A stretch of DNA of 31,831 nucleotides from assembly GCA_964510065.1 (NCBI GenBank), contig CAZEAC010000048.1:1-31831 (forward strand). The letters run 5' to 3'. Of the stretch, positions 22,899 to 30,903 are shown piece by piece (the stretch's first letter is position 1; the number at the start of each line of letters is the position of its first letter). The notes below the pieces were generated by a model. That model was not told where the DNA came from. It was given only the letters and a program-made list of their open reading frames with translations, and made no database searches. The DNA is from CAZEAC01 sp964510065 (GTDB taxonomy: Bacteria; Bdellovibrionota_C; UBA2361; CAIXSY01). The translations under genes and the position numbers were made by a program.

Positions 22899-22919
22899 AG
22901 ATGTGAACACATCACATCT
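22899..22919. promoter_or_regulatory. Operator 2: AGATGTGA-N5-TCACATCT
   Basis: A perfect inverted repeat with 8-bp arms and spacer ACACA, beginning 2 bp after the -10 box. It overlaps the predicted transcription and translation start of the DUF6502 gene. It has the same core and spacing as operator 1, 163 bp away centre to centre. Confidence 0.85.
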
Positions 22920-23754
22920 TGACGCTCCTTCGCAGACCAACGCGGTTCTTATCGCGCTCGTGCGCCCACTTTTGCGTTTTTGCTTCAGGCACGGCGTCCG
23001 AATTGGCCAACTTTTCGAAGCAATAAAGCAGAGCGCCGTTCAAGTTGCCCGCGAAGAAATCTCTGCGTCGGGAGACAAGGCCAGCATCAGCCGCATTTCA
23101 CTCATGTCAGGTGTGCATCGCAAGGATGTCACCGCAATCGTGCGTGATACTAAACCACCACAGATGAACTCGGACGTATGCCGCCGCGTCATCGGGTCGT
23201 GGCGCACGGCAAAAAGATTCACCACTAAAAATGGCGTACCTCGAAAACTAAGCCATAAGGGCCCAGATTCGGAGTTCGCCGCCCTCGTTCGAAGCGTGAA
23301 TCGCGAAGTAAATCCCTATTCGATTCTCTACGAGCTGGAGCGAGTTGGCGCGATTACCCGTGATGGCGATTTTGCTCAACTGCTTGCGAGCGAATATGTC
23401 CCGATAGGAAAATTGAAAGAGAACTTCGAAATCGTTTCGACTGATATCGAGAACCTCATTCGCGCTGTCGAGGAAAATGTACTCCATCCAAGCACTCCGC
23501 CTCACCTCCATCTGACGACCTCCTTTGATAATATCGTACCCGCGGCTCTTCCAGAAATTCGGCAGTGGCTCATCGAGCAGGGCGCCTTGCTTCACCGCCA
23601 GACCCGAAACTATCTTTCTCAGTTCGATCGCGATTTAAATCCTACGCTTGATTGCTCTGGCGGCCGCGCGCGCGTAACACTTGGCGCATTGAGCTTTACC
23701 GAGCTCAAGTCGTCAGAACTCTCCAAGCCACAAAACACTAAAAAGGAATTATGA
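22903..23754 (+). CDS. DUF6502 family protein, candidate DNA-binding autoregulator
   Basis: I start the gene at GTG 22903 (283 residues), because the open frame further upstream runs through the promoter. Family features are visible: VRPLLRFCFRHGVRIGQLFEAIKQ at the N-terminus, then SISRISLMSGVHRKDVTAIVRD, which reads like a helix-turn-helix. FAALVRSVNREVNPYSILYELERVGAI resembles a winged or second helical domain, and a C-terminal part includes LPEIRQWLIEQGA. DUF6502 has no established function that I know of. The HTH-like segment, the palindrome over its own start and the same palindrome at the divergent promoter suggest autorepression plus control of the neighbour. The next gene overlaps its stop by 4 bp (ATGA). 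Confidence 0.82.
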   Translation: MNTSHLDAPSQTNAVLIALVRPLLRFCFRHGVRIGQLFEAIKQSAVQVAREEISASGDKASISRISLMSGVHRKDVTAIVRDTKPPQMNSDVCRRVIGSWRTAKRFTTKNGVPRKLSHKGPDSEFAALVRSVNREVNPYSILYELERVGAITRDGDFAQLLASEYVPIGKLKENFEIVSTDIENLIRAVEENVLHPSTPPHLHLTTSFDNIVPAALPEIRQWLIEQGALLHRQTRNYLSQFDRDLNPTLDCSGGRARVTLGALSFTELKSSELSKPQNTKKEL

Positions 23755-24575
23755 AACGCCAGAAGTGCACATCAATAAAATTCTTACCATTTTGCATGAG
23801 AGCTGCTGGTCAAAAGCAACTTGCCGCTCGATTGCGGAGAACCATAAATGCGGTCTTTACCGTTGCGATTGCGCTGATAGTTTCTTCTTGTGGAGGAGGC
23901 ACAACCGGGAGCTCGAGCACCGGGGGTGAAAAGCTCTATCGAACATACCGAGGAACATTATTTTCTACGGAGCGGAACCCGGTCAGAGGAGCTATGGTTT
24001 CACTGGAAGAGGGCATCGCGACGGCTGTGACCGACAGATCTGGCGGTTTTGAAGTTTCCGGACTAACCGGCTCCTCCGCAGTCATTTCGGTCAATACGAG
24101 CGGCCAGGAGATAGAGGTCACGGTCAACGACATACTTTCAGATGCATCGGCGATTGCGCTTGACGTGACACTCGAGGGCAGCGCGGGACAGGTGAGAAAA
24201 ATACAAACCGCAGTGAGCATTTCCGATAATTGCGCAGGGTCGGAGCAATCTCTTATAAGAGGCCGAACGGTCAGCATCGCCGCTCCGACAACACCAATCG
24301 AGTGCATAATACGCTATCGCCTGAAGGGCACTAGCTCGCACAATGTAGTTGCATCAGCGATTACGGCGCCAGGAATGTGCCCTGGTATAACCGACGAAGT
24401 AAGTCCGGTCCACGAAGAAGGAGATGAATTGATAATAGATCAAAAGCTTACGATCACCTCGATATCTCAAACATGCGGATACCTTGTGCCAATAAATTTT
24501 CTCGATCTATTTTCCAACCTTACCTTTACAGTAACAATATTTCCGGACGAGATTCTCGTACCTCCCGAAAATTAA
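23751..24575 (+). CDS. Lipoprotein with carboxypeptidase-regulatory-like domain
   Basis: The start ATG overlaps the DUF6502 stop (ATGA) with AAGGA just upstream, giving 274 residues with a long basic n-region; an internal ATG at 23796 would shorten it. The signal segment (FTVAIALIVSSCGGG) ends in a lipobox SSC and a Gly/Ser linker. Residues about 60-140 form a carboxypeptidase regulatory-like beta-sandwich (YRGTLFSTERNPVRGAMVSL, VTDRSGGFEVSGL). The rest is beta-rich with several cysteines (DNCAG, IECII, GMCPG, QTCGY). Coupling to DUF6502 suggests it is the controlled effector or a sensor partner. A similar beta-sandwich occurs in the cytochrome lipoprotein at 21152-21841. Confidence 0.72.
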   Translation: MKRQKCTSIKFLPFCMRAAGQKQLAARLRRTINAVFTVAIALIVSSCGGGTTGSSSTGGEKLYRTYRGTLFSTERNPVRGAMVSLEEGIATAVTDRSGGFEVSGLTGSSAVISVNTSGQEIEVTVNDILSDASAIALDVTLEGSAGQVRKIQTAVSISDNCAGSEQSLIRGRTVSIAAPTTPIECIIRYRLKGTSSHNVVASAITAPGMCPGITDEVSPVHEEGDELIIDQKLTITSISQTCGYLVPINFLDLFSNLTFTVTIFPDEILVPPEN

Positions 24576-24612
24576 ACGATTCTCGAAAGAAAAGTTGGTA
24601 CGCCTGGGACGA

Positions 24613-25830
24613 TTAAAGATACGCACTCAGCTGCAATAGCCATTTATTACTTTCGACGGCGCTGGCCTCGAGCTGATCCTGACTTTCATGAGTAAAATTG
24701 AGCTGTGCCTTAAGATTGTGCTTCCACCAGAAATAGTTTAAGCCCGCCGTTACCTCATGGACCTTGTCGTTACCGCTGCACTTGCCTGCGGCACTTCCGT
24801 CATCACATTCGAGCAAAGAATACCTTGCGGCGACTTCAAGCTCGGAAGGAAGCAGGAAATATCCAAATTGCACGTACCCTCCGAGCGGCTCGGAGGCGTC
24901 AGCTAGCTCAGGATCAAATCGCTCCCAATAAAATTCGGCATGAGTGCTGAACCCCTCATACTTGAGATTCGCGTCTACATTTGCAATTTGCTGGTGGCTC
25001 GCTTCTTCCCCAGACTCGCTATCTGCTTGAGCATCGCTATAGGCGTAGCTTGCACCAAAATTGACTGCGAGGTCGCTTGTGCCGTCGACATCACCCTCTT
25101 CATTAACATTCTGCTTCCCCGCGACGTCCGCGCGCACAGAGGCAATTCCAGTGTGTCTCGTATCAACGGCACTCCGATTAATACCTTCACCATCGGAGGT
25201 CCCGTTAAATATCGCCGCGCTTGCCGAAACGGCTTCTCCTTTATAGGCCAACTGGGCGCCGGCCTGGCGACCCAAATTGAAGAAATTAGAGGCGAGACTT
25301 CGGTCAGCGAACTGCAAGCTTTGGTCGCTCGCAACAAACTGCCTCGAAATCCCTGTCTTCCACTGTCCAAACTTTATCGCACCTTCTTTGCAAGGCTTCC
25401 ACACCAGATAGCCATCAAGAAGCGCCACAGACTTTGAACCATCCTCAGCTTTGGCGCCAACCATATCGGTGGTGATATTATACTCGAACTCGCTGTTCAG
25501 TGCCGAGCCGGAGACGATAATCCGCGCCTTATTAACATCAAAACTCGAAGAATTCTTATGGCCGGCGCTTTCATCCGCATCTGAGAACGTATAGCGGGTT
25601 TGCATTAGAATATTCAGTTGCATCGCGAATGCCTGCTCCGGGAACTCGAAACGGGTGCCCTTATTCCAATAAATTTTGGAAGGAGAAGGCGAGCTTGCGT
25701 TGGCACCCGTTTCACCGCGAGCAATAATACCTTTTTCTGCCAACAGCTCCTCAAGTGAGCTCGCAGAGCCTTTAGCAACAATCAGCATGTTGAGCATGAC
25801 GAAGGCGACAACTACTTTAAAATTTTGCAT
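24613..25830 (-). CDS. Phosphate-selective porin OprO/OprP-like
   Basis: The 405-residue protein has a signal peptide (VVAFVMLNMLIVAKGSASS), a short helical segment (SLEELLAEKGIIARGE) and then a porin barrel. OprO/P-family landmarks include FAMQLNILMQTRYTFSDAD, FDVNKARIIVSGSALNSEFEYNI, GQWKTGISRQFVASDQSLQF and a C-terminal strand KWLLQLSAYL. It should form a trimeric outer-membrane channel. Specificity for phosphate or polyphosphate is a family property and is not proven here; many relatives carry other anions. GGAG lies about 11 nt upstream of the start. It is monocistronic and convergent with the DUF6502-lipoprotein pair. Confidence 0.86.
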   Translation of the reverse strand: MQNFKVVVAFVMLNMLIVAKGSASSLEELLAEKGIIARGETGANASSPSPSKIYWNKGTRFEFPEQAFAMQLNILMQTRYTFSDADESAGHKNSSSFDVNKARIIVSGSALNSEFEYNITTDMVGAKAEDGSKSVALLDGYLVWKPCKEGAIKFGQWKTGISRQFVASDQSLQFADRSLASNFFNLGRQAGAQLAYKGEAVSASAAIFNGTSDGEGINRSAVDTRHTGIASVRADVAGKQNVNEEGDVDGTSDLAVNFGASYAYSDAQADSESGEEASHQQIANVDANLKYEGFSTHAEFYWERFDPELADASEPLGGYVQFGYFLLPSELEVAARYSLLECDDGSAAGKCSGNDKVHEVTAGLNYFWWKHNLKAQLNFTHESQDQLEASAVESNKWLLQLSAYL

Positions 25831-25933
25831 CGGCGATAGCGCTCCAAAATATAATTGTTACATCCGGAAGACTTCCACGAATTCGAATTCGATGCAACCT
25901 CACCAAGCTTCCGCTCAATAGGACAACTTATCC

Positions 25934-26034
25934 TTCCTCTCGGTTCTCACTCTGTGCTCTCCGTGACTCTGTGGTTTATTTTACTTTCAAAAAACCACAG
26001 AGTCACGGAGCGCACAGAGATAGAGCTGAGGGAA
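25934..26034. repeat. Long inverted repeat, CCACAGAG family, copy B
   Basis: Arms of about 43 bp (25934-25977 and 25992-26034) flank a 14-bp A/T-rich centre. The innermost 28 bases pair with a single mismatch (left CTCTGTGCTCTCCGTGACTC, right GAGTCACGGAGCGCACAGAG). Outer parts pair imperfectly. It shares its core with the degenerate copy at 4698-4756. The transcript would form a long hairpin between the porin and its neighbour. Confidence 0.88.
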
Positions 26035-26060
26035 GAAAAAGTTACTTATGTTCCAGAGTA

Positions 26061-26525
26061 CTAGTGGTGCTCATCAAATACCTGATACACACCCTTGTGA
26101 TAGCCAAGCGAATACGCAATTACCCCCACAGCGAAGACTGCCGCAATACTAATAACCGACGAAGCAAGTGAACTGGTAAGCCCGCCACTGACAAATGCTA
26201 CCGAGGTGGTCACCGCGACAGCCTTAAGCATTTGTCTTTTCCCCACAGCACTTCCATTTCGCCGAGATGATTCAATTAAAGCATCATCAAATGGTAGCCG
26301 CTCTCTTTCCAAACTTCGCGCACCGATCGTAGGTTGATTCACCGCTCCCTTATCGAGCGGGCTTGTTGAAAGTGGTTTCGCGTCTGGTATTGTATTTTTT
26401 AAATCACGAGACTCGAGCTGTCCCTCATTCCCTGAAGTTGACGCATTGAAGTGAGACTTTAGACTCTGAACTTGGCGCTTACCGATGTCCGGATCGTTTC
26501 GTGGAGCGGGGTTATTTAACTCCAT
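26061..26525 (-). CDS. Unknown protein with C-terminal membrane hairpin
   Basis: The ATG at 26525 (MELNNPAPRND) has AGGAG 8 nt upstream, so I prefer it to the longer frame; the product is 154 residues. The first 90 residues are polar and probably disordered (Asn, Ser, Lys, Pro rich). The C-terminal part has two hydrophobic helices (LKAVAVTTSVAFVSGGLTSS and ISIAAVFAVGVIAYSLGYHK) and a short acidic/His end (VFDEHH). No family is recognised. A tail-anchored or hairpin inner-membrane topology is likely. It is monocistronic, 91 bp upstream of the long inverted repeat. Confidence 0.6.
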   Translation of the reverse strand: MELNNPAPRNDPDIGKRQVQSLKSHFNASTSGNEGQLESRDLKNTIPDAKPLSTSPLDKGAVNQPTIGARSLERERLPFDDALIESSRRNGSAVGKRQMLKAVAVTTSVAFVSGGLTSSLASSVISIAAVFAVGVIAYSLGYHKGVYQVFDEHH

Positions 26526-26725
26526 TGGGCTTCTCCTCATTGTTGTGCAAAAAGAAGGAACTACTCCAAGGGCTGCCCACCCTATTCTACGTGCAAGCAG
26601 TAACACTAAGCAATAAGTTAACTTCGTGATGCTGCCCTGGCCCTCTCAACTCACCGATAACAGCGCACCGAGAATTGCGGGCAACATTTTAGCCTTTCGA
26701 GTCGGCCACTCAATAAAACGTAGGG

Positions 26726-28453
26726 TTATTTATTTTGGCTGCGAAGCTTCTTGAGCGTCGCGCGAATGGCCGAGATTGCTCTTGGACCAACTATCTGTCT
26801 TAGCTTCTCCTTGCGCCGCGCTCTTTGGATCATCCTACGCTCTATTTCTAAAGTTTGGCGCACCGGAACTTCAATAAGTAGCGGCATCTCGGTTTCCCAC
26901 AGGCCTGAGAATGACTGACGATCTGCCTGTTCAATACGTCGGAATGCAAACCCATAGGTTGCAGCATACGCCGCGAGGTCAAGCCGCGGAAGCTCACAGC
27001 CGACACTCTCGCCGAACTGCCGCAGCTGCTGTTTCCGGATCAGACCATAATGTCCATCAGTAAAAACCATCACCACAATCTTTAGTGCCTCGCGCTTCAA
27101 GGTAAGCAGATCCTGCGCCTGCATGAGAAAGCCTCCGTCACCCAACACCGCCAATACCCGTGCCGCGGGATTAGCCAAAGCCGCGCCGATAGCCGCTGGC
27201 AATGAGTAGCCCATGGATTGAAAATCGCTAGGGACAATAAAGCTTCGCGGCTTACGCACGCATAAAAAGCTTCGAAATAGGCTCTGATGTAGGCCTGAGT
27301 CAACGCACACAATAGTATCTAATGAAAGCTCAGCATTAAATGCCTCAAAAAAGCTACTTGCACTCAACGCGCCAAGCGTTGGTACTTGCGACGAAAGCGC
27401 ATTGCGCGCATCACGCATCATCCGCTTTACGCTTGAAAGTTCCTGCTGATTCCAACGAGCCTGCACCTGGGTCGATTCATCTGCCAGCTTTTGCCGCAAA
27501 AAAGGCAAAAAATCTTCGCAACGACCGACCAAACTGCTGTGTGATGGATAGCTCATCCCTATAATCTGTTCGGCACTGTCCACCTGAATCAGCTTTGAAG
27601 ACGGAATCGAGAGTGAAAAACCACCGGTGGCATTAAAACTTAGCCTCGTCCCGAGAGCGAGAACACAATCGCTCATATCAATAAGAGCTTGCACCGGTCC
27701 CGAATCGGCAAGGCTCAAGTCATATGAGAAACATAGCGGATGATCGTCTGCGAGCACTCCACGCCCCGAAATAGTGCTGAGCACTGGGCAACTCAGCGCC
27801 ACTGCAAGTTCGCGAACATGCTCCGCCGCGTCGCTTGCACCCTGGCCCACAAAGAGAAGCGGCATCGCCGCATCGCGCACTCTTTTGAATATCTCTTCGC
27901 GCGCATCGGCTGCCATCTGGCTGCCCCTCTCTTGCTCACTCTCAGGCTCTCGCGCGGGTGCTTTCCCAAATACTTGCGAAGAAATATCCAAAAGCACCGG
28001 TCCCGGTTCTCCTTCGCGAGTCTTGGTGAGCGCCTTGGCGCAAATTTTCACGAGATCATCGGCCCGGTCGATGATAAAAACCTCTTTGTACAGCTCCCGT
28101 GCAACTTCTATAAGCGGAATTTTTTGTAAGCCACACGGATGCGACTCATGATCATGCACAATAAGATGCAAAAGTGGTACCGAATCTAACTTCGCTTCGG
28201 CAATTCCAGTGAGTGCATAGGTAAAGCCAGGACCTGGAATAGTCACAAGCAGCGCAGGCCTTCCCGTCGCGCGACCATACCCGTTGGCGATAAAAGAAGC
28301 GCTCAACTCATGCATTGGCACGACGATGCGCATACCCTGCTGACGTAGCGCCTCAAAGAGTACTATATTTTGCGTTCCTGGAAGCCCTGTCGCAAACTCA
28401 ACTCCGCCCTCTCGCAGAGCTCGGATCAGCGCTTCGCCCCCCTCAAGCGTCAT
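26726..28453 (-). CDS. ThDP-dependent enzyme, acetolactate-synthase-like
   Basis: The 575-residue protein has the three-domain layout of the family. The PYR domain has the catalytic glutamate in MHELSASFIANGYGRATG (Glu49). A central domain starts near AMPLLFVGQGASDAAEHV. The PP domain has the ThDP/Mg motif GDGGFLMQAQDLLTLKREALKIVVM followed by FTDGHYGLI, where acetolactate synthases usually have Asn-Asn. The C-terminal 30 residues are unusually basic. It probably decarboxylates a 2-keto acid and transfers or releases the product, but the substrate is unknown. It overlaps the FemAB-like gene by 4 bp, which argues for a role in a specialised pathway rather than branched-chain amino acid synthesis; no small regulatory subunit gene is adjacent. 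Confidence 0.87.
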   Translation of the reverse strand: MTLEGGEALIRALREGGVEFATGLPGTQNIVLFEALRQQGMRIVVPMHELSASFIANGYGRATGRPALLVTIPGPGFTYALTGIAEAKLDSVPLLHLIVHDHESHPCGLQKIPLIEVARELYKEVFIIDRADDLVKICAKALTKTREGEPGPVLLDISSQVFGKAPAREPESEQERGSQMAADAREEIFKRVRDAAMPLLFVGQGASDAAEHVRELAVALSCPVLSTISGRGVLADDHPLCFSYDLSLADSGPVQALIDMSDCVLALGTRLSFNATGGFSLSIPSSKLIQVDSAEQIIGMSYPSHSSLVGRCEDFLPFLRQKLADESTQVQARWNQQELSSVKRMMRDARNALSSQVPTLGALSASSFFEAFNAELSLDTIVCVDSGLHQSLFRSFLCVRKPRSFIVPSDFQSMGYSLPAAIGAALANPAARVLAVLGDGGFLMQAQDLLTLKREALKIVVMVFTDGHYGLIRKQQLRQFGESVGCELPRLDLAAYAATYGFAFRRIEQADRQSFSGLWETEMPLLIEVPVRQTLEIERRMIQRARRKEKLRQIVGPRAISAIRATLKKLRSQNK

Positions 28454-29475
28454 TGTCGCCCACCACTACACAAGATCTGCTTCAGTGGCCGAAGTAGCGC
28501 GATTGCGCTCTCGCGCGCTGCTTCGACGAGACGCTCGCCGGCAGAAATTGGACTCTGCACCACAAAATTCAACTTTAATTCACCGCCGAGCTGACTCTTG
28601 AATTTCGTCACTGCATTGAGTGCCGCATCGGTAAGATCGTTTGCCGCAAAGCCTTGCAACGAGAGGCGCTCGAGCGCTTTCCAGCGAAGAAGCGGCGTTG
28701 CTCCCTCCTGTTTCCCCTCGTCGCACGAAACCGCACAGATCGTGTGCGTCAGCGTGCAAGGACCCGCAAGAACCACCTGGGCGGCTGCCAGCGCACCACT
28801 CGACGAATATACACCATATACTTTGCCGAGCTTCGACTGGGTAATGTCACGCAGATAGCGCTCGAACTGCTCCTTTGCAAGATAAAGCGGCGCGCCTTTC
28901 TTCTTATGTATATTAAGATGCAAGCGGAAAAACTCGGCAGGGTCAACTTCCTCACGAAATAAAAATCCGCTTGCTTCTGCCTTTCGCACCAGCCGGCGGA
29001 TATTTTTATCAAGTCTTTCCCAAAGCGGCTTTTCCCCTTGTAGAGGTACAATATAGGTGTACGTCGGAGCAACACGCCAACCTCGAGCCTGAAATTCTCG
29101 GAGATCATTTCGCGTCGAGAAACAGTGCAAAAGTATATTGCGATAGGGTTGTTGATTTAAAAACTCAGCGAGGAGACCCAAGTGCTTTTCGTGCCGTTCT
29201 CCCTGCGCTTGCAACACATAGCCGTTAAAGTAGAGCAGTAGTCGATTTGCAATCCTGCCGCAGCTCACTTCGTACAATGGGACTCCCCCCACCAGTGTTC
29301 CATTCTCGAAAATCCCTGCAATTTTAAAACTCGCCGCAGTAGCCGCACAGAGAATTTTGAGATAGGCGACAAGACTGTACACAGTCCCGCTTGCACATGT
29401 AGGTACCAACGCATCCCAAAGCGGGTACTCCTCCGCCGCGAGAATACGTACCTGAGTGGACTCCGATCTGCTCAT
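28450..29475 (-). CDS. FemAB/GNAT-type acyl or aminoacyl transferase
   Basis: The 341-residue protein looks like the FemAB-related GNAT group with two tandem acetyltransferase-like halves. Recognisable elements are the DNA-coded IRRLVRKAEASGFLFREE segment (a hallmark N-x-R-R-x-x-R-K-A-x-x-x-G stretch), FFRLHLNIHKKKGAPLY, and LAAAQVVLAGPCTLTHTIC followed by GATPLLRWKALERLSLQGF. Members transfer amino acids or acyl groups to peptidoglycan precursors, polysaccharides or small molecules in the cytoplasm. It overlaps its neighbours by 4 bp on both sides, so it is tightly coupled to the ATP-grasp ligase and the ThDP enzyme. Substrate is unknown. Confidence 0.8.
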   Translation of the reverse strand: MSRSESTQVRILAAEEYPLWDALVPTCASGTVYSLVAYLKILCAATAASFKIAGIFENGTLVGGVPLYEVSCGRIANRLLLYFNGYVLQAQGERHEKHLGLLAEFLNQQPYRNILLHCFSTRNDLREFQARGWRVAPTYTYIVPLQGEKPLWERLDKNIRRLVRKAEASGFLFREEVDPAEFFRLHLNIHKKKGAPLYLAKEQFERYLRDITQSKLGKVYGVYSSSGALAAAQVVLAGPCTLTHTICAVSCDEGKQEGATPLLRWKALERLSLQGFAANDLTDAALNAVTKFKSQLGGELKLNFVVQSPISAGERLVEAARESAIALLRPLKQILCSGGRQ

Positions 29476-30698
29476 GGCCTTGCTATCGAAATTGCCCTAC
29501 CCTTCTTTCGGCCTGGAAGGATTCGCAAAAGCTCGTACCACGCCGGAACTGCATCACCAAGTTGAAACACCGCGAAATCGCAGCAAGACCACTTCGCCAT
29601 CTCGAATGCGCGCCTTACAAAGTTTCTCGGATACCGTTCTTTCAGCGCAAAGTAGTCATAGTAGGGATACACTAATTGCCGTCCAATCGTATACTTATTC
29701 ACGTTCGTGACACTTAATCCAAGCGAGTCACGATATGCCATCTCCGCGACATTGATTCCACAATTCGCGGCGAACCCGATATACCACCACGGCCTCGAAT
29801 TCACTTCTAAGACTTTAAGTACGTTATCTCGAGGATCTTTCTTAAATTCGGCCGAGTAAATGCCGCGATAACCCACAACGCGGAAAAGGCGATGGAGGTG
29901 CTCCGCGGCTTCCGCGACCTCATCGAGCGGAATCGAACGGGTCAGAGAGCTATTGCCGAAATTTCGCGGGAACATGCGCAAGCGCTGTCGGGCAAAGGTA
30001 GTACGTACAACTCCCTTACTATCTACGAAGCCCTCAACATAATAGTGCGAAGAGGGCGGCCCGGGAATATAATCTTGAAGCAATACTTCAAAGCCGGTTC
30101 CTGAAATTTCGCGATAACGCGCAATCGCCTCGTCGACAGTCTGACACTGAAAAGCCTTAACCCCGTAGGTTTGGAAGAAACCTTGTGAATCGCGCGGCTT
30201 AAGGAAGAAACCGGCGATGGCTGCGTTACCAACCTCTCGAATCTGCGATTCATTTGTAAGCACAATCGTCTTCGGAGCCGGAACCTGGTTTTCGACAAGA
30301 ACTCTTGAAAAGGCGCCCTTATCGGTGAAAAGCTGCAGTACCGAAAGCGAAGACTGGCTGCACGGGAAGCGTGCTTTAAGTTCGCCTGCCAAGCCGGCTA
30401 CCGCCTGGGCCAAATGATCGCTGCATGCAAGGACTACCGCCTTCTGGACCGGAATTGCACTCAAAAAAGTAGGTAGCTGCTGAACCGAAACAAATTCCGG
30501 GTAGTATACAGGAAGTGGAGAATAATAGCGCGAGTAGGTCTCCATCCCCGGACTAGGCGCAACACAGTAAAAAGGAATTCCGGCACGATGCAGGCAGCGC
30601 ATCGTTGCAAGCGCAGTAATGCCGCTTCCGAGCACCAGCGCCGGCACCTCGTAGGGCTTCGCCACCTCATCAGCATTTACCTGTCCGGATTTGTGCAT
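29472..30698 (-). CDS. ATP-grasp family ligase
   Basis: The 408-residue protein has a preATP-grasp Rossmann-like start (VPALVLGSGITALATMRCL), a region typical of predicted ATP-dependent carboligases (FTDKGAFSRVLVENQVPAPKT, FLKPRDSQGF) and the ATP/Mg site VLLQDYIPGP and EVNSRPWWYIGF (about residue 320). Family enzymes join a carboxylate, through an acyl phosphate, to an amine or thiol. It is the first gene of the three-gene leftward operon with the FemAB-like transferase and ThDP enzyme. No Shine-Dalgarno is evident. The product is probably a modified amino acid, peptide or sugar derivative. The 205-bp divergent gap to the next gene holds only the DHS-like promoter. Confidence 0.85.
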   Translation of the reverse strand: MHKSGQVNADEVAKPYEVPALVLGSGITALATMRCLHRAGIPFYCVAPSPGMETYSRYYSPLPVYYPEFVSVQQLPTFLSAIPVQKAVVLACSDHLAQAVAGLAGELKARFPCSQSSLSVLQLFTDKGAFSRVLVENQVPAPKTIVLTNESQIREVGNAAIAGFFLKPRDSQGFFQTYGVKAFQCQTVDEAIARYREISGTGFEVLLQDYIPGPPSSHYYVEGFVDSKGVVRTTFARQRLRMFPRNFGNSSLTRSIPLDEVAEAAEHLHRLFRVVGYRGIYSAEFKKDPRDNVLKVLEVNSRPWWYIGFAANCGINVAEMAYRDSLGLSVTNVNKYTIGRQLVYPYYDYFALKERYPRNFVRRAFEMAKWSCCDFAVFQLGDAVPAWYELLRILPGRKKGRAISIARP

Positions 30699-30867
30699 AG
30701 CGATCTGCTGGACGGCCCGCTTGCCATCCGAATCAATGGGCTTACTTCAGCACGCTTAAGGACTTAAAACAAGGTCTTCGAGAGACAGAAGTAGATTGCC
30801 CCTGACCCACTGCCCTGCCAGACAATCCAGACGGAAATCAGTTCTACGTTAAGCACTAAAATAAAAT

Positions 30868-30896
30868 TTGCAGTTACCGTTCCGCGCTGATATTTA
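30868..30896 (+). promoter_or_regulatory. Promoter of the DHS-like gene, leaderless-type
   Basis: TTGCAG (30868-30873) and TATTTA (30891-30896) are separated by 17 bp. The start would fall at about 30903, right at the ATG at 30904. No Shine-Dalgarno precedes that ATG. Confidence 0.6.
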
Positions 30897-30903
30897 ACCT
30901 GCT

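Noticed and set aside
22867..22902. Upstream TTG start for the DUF6502 gene
   Set aside because: The TTG is part of the likely -35 box and the extension would be encoded by the promoter itself; family similarity starts later.
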